From DATKDF01 sp963752045 (GTDB lineage Bacteria; Acidobacteriota; Vicinamibacteria; Vicinamibacterales; SCN-69-37): 64,000 nucleotides of DNA. The notes below the pieces were generated by a model. The model worked only from the letters and a program-made list of their open reading frames with translations, had not been told where the DNA came from and made no database searches. Where the stretch lies: assembly GCA_963752045.1 (NCBI GenBank), contig CAVVWN010000005.1:124001-188000 (forward strand), in the 5' to 3' direction. Of the stretch, positions 44,439 through 53,023 are shown in pieces; the stretch's first letter is position 1; every line of letters starts with the position of its first letter. The position numbers and the translations under genes are program-made.

Positions 44439-46118
44439 TCACGGATACACCGTTCGTCCGCCCACGATCGTCCGGACGACCCTCGCGCCGCGAATGTCCG
44501 GCGCGGGAATCTGCCTCAAGTCGCGGTCGACGAGCACGAAATCGGCGAGCATGCCGGGCGCGATGACGCCCTTGTCGTGCTCCTCGAAGGCCGCCCAGGC
44601 CGCCCCGCGCGTGTAGGCGACGAGCGCCTCCTCGACCGCGATCCTCTGGGCGGGCACCCAGCCGTCCGGATTCCTGTCGTCGAGCGTCCGCCGCGTGACG
44701 GCGGCGTAGATGCCATCGAGCGGCGTGGGCGGCGCCACGAACCAGTCGCTACCGAAAGCCAGCGTCGCGCCGGCGTCGAGGAGTGCGCGGAACGCATACG
44801 TCGTCTGGATGCGAACCGGTCCAATCACTCGCTCCGCCCATCGGCCGTCGTCAATCGCGTGATACGGCTGCATGCTGGCGATGACGTCGAGCGTGCCGAA
44901 GCGCGCGATGTCGTCAGGCGCGATGTGCTGCGCGTGCTCGATGCGGAATCGCCGGTCGCGCGCGCCGTTCTCGCGCGCGACACGGTCGAAGATGTCGAGC
45001 TGCGTGCGGATTGCCCGATCGCCGATGGCATGTACCGACACCTGCAGGCCGGCCCTGTCGGCGCCCGACGTCCACGCGTAGAGGTCGTCGGACGTGTTGA
45101 CGAACAGCCCGCGATCGGCTGGCACATCCGCGAAGGGCTCCTCGAACGCCGCCGTGTGCGAGCCCAGCGACCCGTCGACGAACCCCTTGAGATTGCCGAT
45201 GCGCAGCCAGTCGTCGCCGCGATTGTCCGCGCCGCCATAGCCGGCCTCGGCGATGGCGTCGGCCAGCCGCTGCCAGGAGGCGAGCGGCACGGCGGCGTTG
45301 ATGCGCGTGGCGAGCCGGCCGGAACGCCACGCGTGCGTGAACACGGCGAGATCGTCCCACGAGCCCATGTGCTGCACCGACGTCACGCCGTGCGAGGCCA
45401 CGTACTTCATGGCCGCATCGAGCGCGCGGTCGGCCATCTCGCCGGTGGGCGGCGGCATCTTCGCGTCGACGAGGCCCATGGCGTTGTCCTTCAGGAGGCC
45501 CGTGAGGTCACCGCCGGCGTCGCGCACGATCTCGCCGCCGTCGACGTCTGCGACGTCGCGCGCGAGACCGGCGGCCCTGAGCGCCGCCGAGTTGGCGAGC
45601 GCCATGTGGCCGTCGAGCCTGTTGACCCAGACGGGGTGGTCGGGCGTCACGCTGTCGATCCAGTCGCGGCGGGGCAGCTCGCCGCCCCAGAGCGTGTGAT
45701 CCCAGTCACCACCAGTGATCCACGTGCCGGAGGGCACCGACTTCGCGAAGGCCTCGATGCGGGCCACGAACTCCTCGCGTGTGGCCGCATCGCGAAGTTG
45801 AACCGACGCGAGGCGCGATCCGCCCTCGAGGAAGTGCACGTGCGAGTCGATGAACCCGGGCACGAGGAACTGGCCCGCGGCGTCGATGACCTCGGCGGCT
45901 CCGGAGAGGGCGGCAATCTCCGCGCTCGTGCCGACGCTGACGATGCGATCGCCGGCGATGGCCACGGCCTCGGCCTGTGGTCGTGCCGGGTCGCCGGTCC
46001 AGACCACGGCGTTCACGATGGCGAGCGTCGCGGCGGACGGCTCCTCGGAACGACTCGCTGAACAGGCTGCAAGAGCAACGGAAACGGCGGAGACGATGAG
46101 AGCCGAGCGCGCAATCAC
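44439..46118 (-). CDS. YtcJ-like amidohydrolase, lipoprotein
   Basis: 559 residues. Lipobox near residue 19 (VALAAC), then the amidohydrolase-3 fold: beta-strand AIVNAVVWTGDPARPQAEAV, metal HxH in GFIDSHVHFLEGG, ITGGDWDHTLWG, VNRLDGHMALANSAAL, VSVHAIGDRAI (His), FRIEHAQHI (His), FGSDWFVAPPTPLDGIYAAV (Asp). YtcJ-type enzymes hydrolyse amide or formamide bonds; substrate unknown. It is a distant paralogue of the gene at 51241. Confidence 0.92.
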   Translation of the reverse strand: MIARSALIVSAVSVALAACSASRSEEPSAATLAIVNAVVWTGDPARPQAEAVAIAGDRIVSVGTSAEIAALSGAAEVIDAAGQFLVPGFIDSHVHFLEGGSRLASVQLRDAATREEFVARIEAFAKSVPSGTWITGGDWDHTLWGGELPRRDWIDSVTPDHPVWVNRLDGHMALANSAALRAAGLARDVADVDGGEIVRDAGGDLTGLLKDNAMGLVDAKMPPPTGEMADRALDAAMKYVASHGVTSVQHMGSWDDLAVFTHAWRSGRLATRINAAVPLASWQRLADAIAEAGYGGADNRGDDWLRIGNLKGFVDGSLGSHTAAFEEPFADVPADRGLFVNTSDDLYAWTSGADRAGLQVSVHAIGDRAIRTQLDIFDRVARENGARDRRFRIEHAQHIAPDDIARFGTLDVIASMQPYHAIDDGRWAERVIGPVRIQTTYAFRALLDAGATLAFGSDWFVAPPTPLDGIYAAVTRRTLDDRNPDGWVPAQRIAVEEALVAYTRGAAWAAFEEHDKGVIAPGMLADFVLVDRDLRQIPAPDIRGARVVRTIVGGRTVYP

Positions 46119-46184
46119 GCTCGGCGATTATAGGTCCGTGCTGAAGAAGGCCACCATGGAGACGTGGAGAAAGTCACGGGTCTT

Positions 46185-46359
46185 GCACCTTGGCCGATCG
46201 GTGGGCGTCCGACACCGCGGGGACGAGTCGCCGAGATCGGGGACGGGTCTCGCTTGCGCGAGCAAGACCCGTCCCCCTTGAATGGCGACTCGTCCCCGCG
46301 GTGTCGGACGCCCACCGGCCGGCCGAAGGCCGGCGGGCTTCGCCCGTCGGCCAAGGTGC
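46185..46359. repeat. Large nested inverted-repeat element
   Basis: Three nested pairs: outer GCACCTTGGCCGA (46185-46197) with 46347-46359; middle 33-bp arms 46200-46232 and 46284-46316, perfectly complementary; inner palindrome 46239-46276 starting GGGGACGGGTCTCGC and ending in its complement. The right side also carries GGGCTTCGCCC and GGCCGGCCGAAGGCCGGC hairpins. It fills most of the 392-bp gap between divergent genes (44439 minus; 46511 plus); no gene in the rest. The inner part recurs at 9587-9623. Confidence 0.85.
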
Positions 46360-46510
46360 CCTCAGGCAACCCCGGCCAGCCTCCATGCCTCCACGAGCTC
46401 CACGGTTCAATCAGTCCAACCGCGCCGACCAGGCTCCCATGTCCGGCCATCGGATGTAATATCCGTCGCAGCCGCTTGCCGGCTTCACGACCTTCGAGAG
46501 GAGTCTGCCC

Positions 46511-49500
46511 GTGAATCTCGATGCCCCGCCTGCCACCAGACATCGTCGGCTTCCCACTCTGATCGTCGCGCTCGCCGTGGCGTTCGGCGCCGCCTATGCG
46601 TTGCCGTCGGCGCAATCGGCCGATCCGGCGGCGCCCGCGTCTCTGCCGGCACCCGCGAAGAAGGCGCTCGGCATTGACGACTACACGCGCTGGCGCAGCA
46701 TCAGCGGCGACACGATGTCGGCCGACGGCAAGTGGGTGGCCTACGTGCTGCAGTTCACCAATGTGGCGCCTGCCGAGACGAAGCCCGTGCTCCACATCCG
46801 CAATCTCGAGACCGACCAGGAAGTCGAGGTGGCCAACGCGACAGGGCCGGCCTTCTCTGACGACTCGCAGTGGGTCGCGTATCTCATCGATCCAAGCGGC
46901 GGGCGTGGCGGGCGCGGTGGGCGAGGCAGAGCCGCCGGGGCACAGGGCGAGCAGGGCGGTCGCGGCGAGCAGACGCCGGCCGAACCTCGGCGCGCCGAAG
47001 TGCGCAACCTCGCCACCGGCTCGGTGAAGGCCTGGCAGGACGTCGCGTCGTTCGACTTTGCCGCCACGTCTTCGCACCTCCTGCTGCGGCGGCGTCCGCC
47101 CCAGCCGGCCGGCGGCAACGGCCGCGGCGGCGGAACCGGCGGCGGTCAGGCGGCCGAAGGCGGGGCAGCCGAACCCGAAGGCCCGCGCGGCGTGGACGTG
47201 ATCGTCCACAACCTCGCGACCGGACGCGACCTGCTCCTCGGCAACGTGGCCGAGAGCGCCTTCAATAAGGATGGCGACCTGCTGGCCTACACGCTGGACG
47301 CCACGCCGAAGGACGGCAACGGCCTGTATGTGATGGACCTGTCGAGCGGCGGAATCCGCCCGCTCGACAACGACGCGAAAGCCTACAACCGCCTGACGTG
47401 GAACGAAGCCGGCACGGCGGTCGCCGTGCTCAAGGGCACGGAGGTGGAGAAGATGCGCGAGCGTGCCAATGTGCTCCTGGCGTATCCCGACGTGCGAGGG
47501 GCCATGGCCGGTGGCGCCGCCGCGCCGGTCGTGCTCGATGCGACGACGGCCGCCGGGTTCCCGGAGGGATGGGTCGTGAGCGACCGTGCCGGCCTCGCGT
47601 GGAGCAAGGACGGCGCGCGCGTGTTCTTCGGCGCGAAGCCGCAACTGCCGGCGCCCGAGACGGGCCGGCGCCCGGGCACCGACGAGGTCGCTGACGTCGA
47701 CGTCTGGAACTCCTCCGACGAGCGCATCCAGTCGCAGCAGATGCGCCAGGCCGACGCCGATCGGAACCGGACGTACCAGCAGGCCTTCGATGTCTCGGCG
47801 ATGAAGTACGTCCGCCTCGCCGACGAGACGATGCGCGACCTGGACGTGGCCGAGGAAGGCAAATGGGCCGTCGGGCGCGACGTGCGCGGCTATGTCCACG
47901 ACTTCAACCCGGATACCGCCGACATCTACCGTGTCGACACGACGACCGGCGACCGCACGCTGATGCTCGAGGGGCAACTCATCGGCAGCCACACGTTCGG
48001 CATTTCGCCCGATGGGAAGTTCTTCGTGTACTGGAAGGACAAGAAGGTCCACGCCTACGATCTCGATGCCGGCACCTCACGTGCGCTCGGCGGGAGCGCG
48101 CGTGTGGATTTCAGCGACATGGAGTTCGACCGGCCCGGCCCGAGGCCGGCGTACGGCATTGCCGGGTACACGGCCGACGGGAAGTCGGTGGTCGTCGAGG
48201 ACCGGTACGACCTCTGGGTCGTGCCATTCGACGGATCGGCCGCGAGAAACCTCACGAACGGCGCGGGCACGCGCGACGAGATCAGGTTCCGTTACGTGCG
48301 GACCGAGCCGGACGACCGGCCGGGCGGGGGAGGCGGCCGCGGCGGACGGGGTGGAGGCCCGCCGCAGAAGATCGATCTGACCAAGCCGGTCACGCTCTCG
48401 GCCTACGGACAGTGGACCAAGAAGGCGGGCTTCTACGAGCTGCAGAACGGGCAGCTCCGGCCGCTGGTGTACGAGGATGCCGCCTTCAGCAATCCGACCA
48501 GAGCGAAGAAGGCCGAGAGGTTCCTCTTCACGCGACAGACCTTCGTCGAGTTCCCGGACTTGCGCGTGTCGGGCCCGGGGTTTGCCGACGCGAAGACGAT
48601 CACCGACGCGAACCCGCAGCAGGCCGAATTCAGATGGGGCCGGCGCGTGCTCTTCGACTACACGAACAAGGACGGCGTTCGCCTCCAGGGCATCCTCGCG
48701 CTGCCCGACGACTACCAGCCCGGCGAGAAGCGTCCGATGCTCGTGACCTTCTACGAGAAGAACTCGCAGAACCTCAACCGCTACTCGGCGCCATCGTACC
48801 TGACCGGCATGGGGTCGTCACCCATCCAGGCCGTGAGCGAAGGCTACATCACGATGCTGCCCGACATTCACTTCCGCACCGGCTCCTCGCACACCGACAT
48901 GCTCGAATGCGTCGAGGCCGCCGTCCAGAAAGTGATTGAGATGGGCTACGCGGACCCGGCGCGGATCGGCCTGAACGGCCACAGCTACGGCGGCGAGGGC
49001 GCGGCCTTCATCGGCGTGCGGTCGAAGATGTTCGCGGCGGTGGGCATGGGCGCGGGCGTGACCGACCTCTATGCAGACTTCAACCAGAGCTGGGGCTGGT
49101 CGTACCAGGTCAACGGCGGAAGCGGCGCCAACGGCCACGACTACTACCTGTTCGGCCAGGGCCGCTGGGGCTTCGCGCCCTGGGACAATCCGGAGGTCTA
49201 TCGCTTCCAGTCGGCGATCACGCACGTGAAGGACGCGCTGCCCCCGTTCCTGATCATGCACGGCACCGCCGATCCGACCGTGTCGTTCAGCGAGGGCATG
49301 AACTTCTACAACGCGCTCCGCTACTACGGCAAGAAGGCGACGCTGCTCGCCTATCCGGGCGAAGGCCACGGGCTGCGCGGCATGGCGAACCGCAAGGACC
49401 TGACGATCCGGTTCTTCCAGTTCTTCAACCACTACCTCAAGGGCGAGCCCGCGCCGGCCTGGATGACCGAGGGCGTGCCGTTCATCGAGAAGGACATCAA

Positions 49501-49528
49501 ACGCGACCCGCGCGGCGGGGGCGACTGA
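46511..49528 (+). CDS. S9 family (prolyl-oligopeptidase-like) exported peptidase
   Basis: 1005 residues from GTG 46511 with GGAG upstream. Signal peptide (LPTLIVALAVAFGAAYALPSA), a beta-propeller to about residue 640, then an alpha/beta-hydrolase domain: nucleophile Ser near 825 in GLNGHSYGGEGAAF, Asp near 920 in MHGTADPTVSF, His near 953 in GEGHGLRG. Serine peptidase of the periplasm or surface. Two Gly/Arg-rich inserts in the propeller (46899-46975 and 48325-48365) are not usual for the family. The formiminotransferase gene begins 8 bp after its stop. Confidence 0.92.
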   Translation: MNLDAPPATRHRRLPTLIVALAVAFGAAYALPSAQSADPAAPASLPAPAKKALGIDDYTRWRSISGDTMSADGKWVAYVLQFTNVAPAETKPVLHIRNLETDQEVEVANATGPAFSDDSQWVAYLIDPSGGRGGRGGRGRAAGAQGEQGGRGEQTPAEPRRAEVRNLATGSVKAWQDVASFDFAATSSHLLLRRRPPQPAGGNGRGGGTGGGQAAEGGAAEPEGPRGVDVIVHNLATGRDLLLGNVAESAFNKDGDLLAYTLDATPKDGNGLYVMDLSSGGIRPLDNDAKAYNRLTWNEAGTAVAVLKGTEVEKMRERANVLLAYPDVRGAMAGGAAAPVVLDATTAAGFPEGWVVSDRAGLAWSKDGARVFFGAKPQLPAPETGRRPGTDEVADVDVWNSSDERIQSQQMRQADADRNRTYQQAFDVSAMKYVRLADETMRDLDVAEEGKWAVGRDVRGYVHDFNPDTADIYRVDTTTGDRTLMLEGQLIGSHTFGISPDGKFFVYWKDKKVHAYDLDAGTSRALGGSARVDFSDMEFDRPGPRPAYGIAGYTADGKSVVVEDRYDLWVVPFDGSAARNLTNGAGTRDEIRFRYVRTEPDDRPGGGGGRGGRGGGPPQKIDLTKPVTLSAYGQWTKKAGFYELQNGQLRPLVYEDAAFSNPTRAKKAERFLFTRQTFVEFPDLRVSGPGFADAKTITDANPQQAEFRWGRRVLFDYTNKDGVRLQGILALPDDYQPGEKRPMLVTFYEKNSQNLNRYSAPSYLTGMGSSPIQAVSEGYITMLPDIHFRTGSSHTDMLECVEAAVQKVIEMGYADPARIGLNGHSYGGEGAAFIGVRSKMFAAVGMGAGVTDLYADFNQSWGWSYQVNGGSGANGHDYYLFGQGRWGFAPWDNPEVYRFQSAITHVKDALPPFLIMHGTADPTVSFSEGMNFYNALRYYGKKATLLAYPGEGHGLRGMANRKDLTIRFFQFFNHYLKGEPAPAWMTEGVPFIEKDIKRDPRGGGD

Positions 49529-49536
49529 AGACACCC

Positions 49537-51215
49537 ATGAAGGTCATCGAGTGCGTACCGAACTTCTCTGAGGGCCGCGACCAGTCGGTCCTCGATGCGC
49601 TGGCCCGCGCGATCTCGGCGGTCGACGGCGCCATGCTGCTCGACGTGGACCCGGGTCGCGAGACCAACCGGACCGTGTTCACGTTCGTCGGCGCCCCGGA
49701 GGCCGTGGCCGAAGCCGCCTTCCAGGCGGCGGCCGTCTCCGCCGCGCGAATCGACATGTCGCGTCACAAAGGCGCGCACGCGCGGATGGGCGCGATGGAC
49801 GTCTGCCCCTTCGTGCCCGTTGGCGGCGGCGCCACGATGGACGACTGCGTCGAGCTCGCGCGTCAGGTGGGAAGGCGGATCGGCGACGAGCTCGGCATTC
49901 CGATCTACCTCTACGAGTCGGCCGCCAGCCGGCCCGAGCGGCGCAATCTCGCCGACGTGCGAAAGGGCGAGTACGAAGGCCTCGAAGCCCGTCTCAAGGA
50001 CCCGGCCTGGGCGCCCGACTTCGGGCCGGCGGCCTTCAACGCGCGGTCGGGCGCGACGGCCGTCGGCGCGCGCGCGTTTCTCATCGCCTACAACGTCAAC
50101 CTGAACACGCGCGACCGCAAGCTCGCGAACGACATCGCGCTCGACATCCGCGAGGCCGGCCGCGCCAGGCGCGGGCCCGACGGACAGATCCTGCGCAACG
50201 AGGCGGGCGAGGCCCTCAAGACGCCGGGCACGCTGCCGGCCACGAAGGCCGTCGGCTGGTTCATTCCCGAGTTCGGGCGCGCGCAGGTGTCCATCAATCT
50301 CGTGAACTTCGAGAAGACGGCGCCGCATCAGGCCTTCGAGGAGATACGGCGGCAGGCGGCGCGCCGCGGCCTGCGCGTCACCGGCAGCGAGCTCGTCGGC
50401 CTCATCCCGAGAGACGCGCTCCTCGCAGCCGGGCACTACTACCTGCGAGCTCAGGGCCGTTCGGCCGGTCTGCCCGAGCCGCTGGTCGTGCAGATTGCGA
50501 TTGCCTCGCTCGGCCTGAACGACGTCAAGGCCTTCGATCCGAGCGAGGGCGTCATCGAATACCGGCTCGGCAAGCGTGAAGAAGGCCTGCGCGGCCTCAC
50601 GGTGACCGGCTTCGCCGACGAAACGTCGAGCGACTCGACGGCGCCGGGCGGCGGCAGCGTCGCGGCCCTCTCTGGCGCGCTTGCCGCATCGCTCGCCGCG
50701 ATGGTCGCGAACCTCACGGTGCCGGGCGCCTCCACGGAGACGGGCGAGGCGATGTCGGCCACGGCCGTCCGCGCGCAGGCGATCAAGGACCGCCTGCTTC
50801 GCGCCATCGACGAGGACACGGCGGCCTTCGAGAAGATCATCCAGGCCAACCGCTTGCCGAAGGGCACCGACGCCGAGCAAGCGGCACGCCGGACCGCGAT
50901 CCTGGAAGCCAACAAGGGCGCCACGATCGTGCCCCTGGGCGTGCTCGAGCTGTGCGTCGAGGCGATTCGCCTCGCGGCCGACCTCGTCGACTCGGGGCTC
51001 GCCACGGCGGTGAGCGACGTCGGCACGGGCACGCGCGTGGGCCTCGCCGGTGCGGAAGGCGCGTATCTCAACGTCCGAATCAACCTGAAGGGCATCGCGC
51101 CCGACGATCCGAAATGGGCCCGTCGACGCGGCAGAAAGCGGACGAGTTGCTGGCGGCCGCGCGCCAGGTCGCCGCCGACGCATGGCCGCGTATCGAAGCG
51201 AAGATTGAAGGCTAG
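49537..51215 (+). CDS. Glutamate formiminotransferase / formimidoyltetrahydrofolate cyclodeaminase (one frameshift)
   Basis: N-terminal formiminotransferase domains (residues 1-300: MKVIECVPNFSEGRDQSVLD, RHKGAHARMGAMDVCPFVPV, GTLPATKAVGWFIPEFGRAQ, QVSINLVNFEKT) fused to a cyclodeaminase (about 350-555: TSSDSTAPGGGSVAALSGAL, ELCVEAIRLAADLVDSGLAT, AVSDVGTGTRVG). The two-domain form is the histidine-degradation enzyme that moves the formimino group to THF and releases ammonia. The frame shifts near 51125 after DDPKWA; the true end is TRQKADELLAAARQVAADAW ... IEAKIEG, stop 51213-51215. Without the shift the frame would fuse into the next gene. Confidence 0.88.
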
Positions 51216-51240
51216 GCCGACATCACCTTTCCGCCAGCTC

Positions 51241-52942
51241 GTGCGCCTGGCGATCCTCGCCGCAGCCGGCACGTGCGCCCTGTCGTGCGTCCCGGCGCCC
51301 GAGGCGGACCTCGTCATCGGCAACGGCACGGTGCTGACGCTCGACCAGGCGAGGCCGGCGGCCGGCGCCGTCTCGATTCGCGGCGAGCGGGTCGCCGGGC
51401 TGTCGGTGGCGCCCGCCCGCCAGACCATCGATGCCGAGGGCGCGGTAATCATGCCGGCGCTCATTGACCATCACATCCATCTGCTCAACGTCGGACTCTG
51501 GTTGCTGAACGACCGCGATGAGGGGCGGCTCTTCCTCGACGTGTCGAACGTGACGTCACTCGACGACGTCGCGAGTCTGGTCCGGAGGCGCGCCGAATCG
51601 CTGCCCGCCGACGCCTGGGTGACGGGCGCGGGCTGGAGCCAGGCCGCGTGGGGAACGCAGGCGCTGCCGACGTCGGAGACGCTCGACGCCGCTTCTCTCG
51701 GCCGCCCGGTGTTCCTCGCCCGCACGGACGGGCACGCCGGATGGCTGAATCGTCCGGCGCTCGGGGCTGGTGGCGTCTCCAGTGCCACGCGTGATCCCGC
51801 TGGCGGGAAGATCGTTCGCGATGGCTCGGGGCACCCGACGGGCATCCTGCTCGAGCGCGCCAACGAGCTGGTCACGCCCCTTCTGCCGAAGCTGTCCGAC
51901 GACGACGTCGTGGCGGCGTTTCGCCTGGCCGCAGAAGCGCTCGCCTCGCGTGGTGTCGTCGAGGTGGACGATGCCGGCGTGCTGGCGCCGCCCGGTGTCG
52001 TAGCGCTCGACGAAGATTTTGGTCGGTTCCTCGACCTGCTGCAGAGGGCGGACGCGATCGAGCCGCTCGCCGTGCGTGTCAACCTCATGATCCCCGCGCC
52101 GAGCGCCCTGGCCGACGCGCTGCTCGCGTCCGATCGCACCTGGCAGCTCTCGCCGCGGATCCGGATCACGCATCTGAAGCTCTTCGGTGACGGGGCACTT
52201 GGTAGTCGAGGCGCGGCGCTGACGCACCCGTACGCCGACGATCCGTCCACGTCGGGTGTGCGGCGCATGTCGGCAGACGAGATTGCCACGCTCGCGCGTC
52301 GGGCGCTCGACGCCGGTCTCGATGTGGCCACGCACGCCATCGGCGACGAGGCGGTTGGAGAGACGCTCGACGCCTACGAACGGGTGCTGGCCGAGCGGCC
52401 AGGGCTCGATCCGCGACGTCTGCGCGTCGAGCACTTCAGCTACGCGCGCGACGAGGACTTCGCGCGTGCCGCGCGCCTCGGCATCGTGCTGTCGATTCAG
52501 TCCAACTTCAACGCCGACCCGGACCGGCCCGCCTCGCTCGGCACGATGCGCACCGGGGCGGCGAACGAGCGGCGGGTATACGCGTGGCGCAGGTTGCACG
52601 ACGAGGGCGCGAGCCTGGTCGAAGGGTCGGACTACTTCGCCCGTCTGCGCGAGCCGTTTGCCGGCTACCGCGACGCGCTCACGCTCCGGAACACGGTTGG
52701 TGAAGGCCGAACCGATTCTGCCATTCGCGCCGACGTGCTGGCCATGCAGGTCGTGCAGCTTGTTTCCGGCGGGGGCAGCGATCCGGGCGCGATCCGTCCC
52801 GGCGCGCGCGCCGACATCATCGTCGTGGATCGGGCATCCGCTGTCGGTGCCGCCAACAGAGCTTTCCGCGCTCCGGGTGCTGGCGACGATCGAGGCCGGC
52901 CGCGTGACGTACCTGGCGCCGGCCGCACCGTCCCGCCGCTAG
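51241..52942 (+). CDS. Amidohydrolase-3 (YtcJ-like) lipoprotein (one frameshift)
   Basis: GTG 51241 opens VRLAILAAAGTCALSC, a lipoprotein signal with lipobox ALSC. Then the amidohydrolase-3 core: LVIGNGTVLTLDQARPAAGA, MPALIDHHIHLLNVGLWLLN (HxH), ARTDGHAGWLNRPAL, ITHLKLFGDGALGSRG, DVATHAIGDEAVG, RVEHFSYA, EGSDYFARLREPF. A frameshift near 52835, after ARADIIVVD, moves the end to LSALRVLATIEAGRVTYLAP (stop 52940-52942). Related to the protein at 44439. It follows the formiminotransferase by 25 bp. Confidence 0.86.
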
Positions 52943-53023
52943 GCCGCGGTGGTTCTTGTTATAGTCGCCTTGCTTCACCTCGCCGGCCGTCACGGCCGCC
53001 GCGCTCGAGAAAGGACCGGACTC

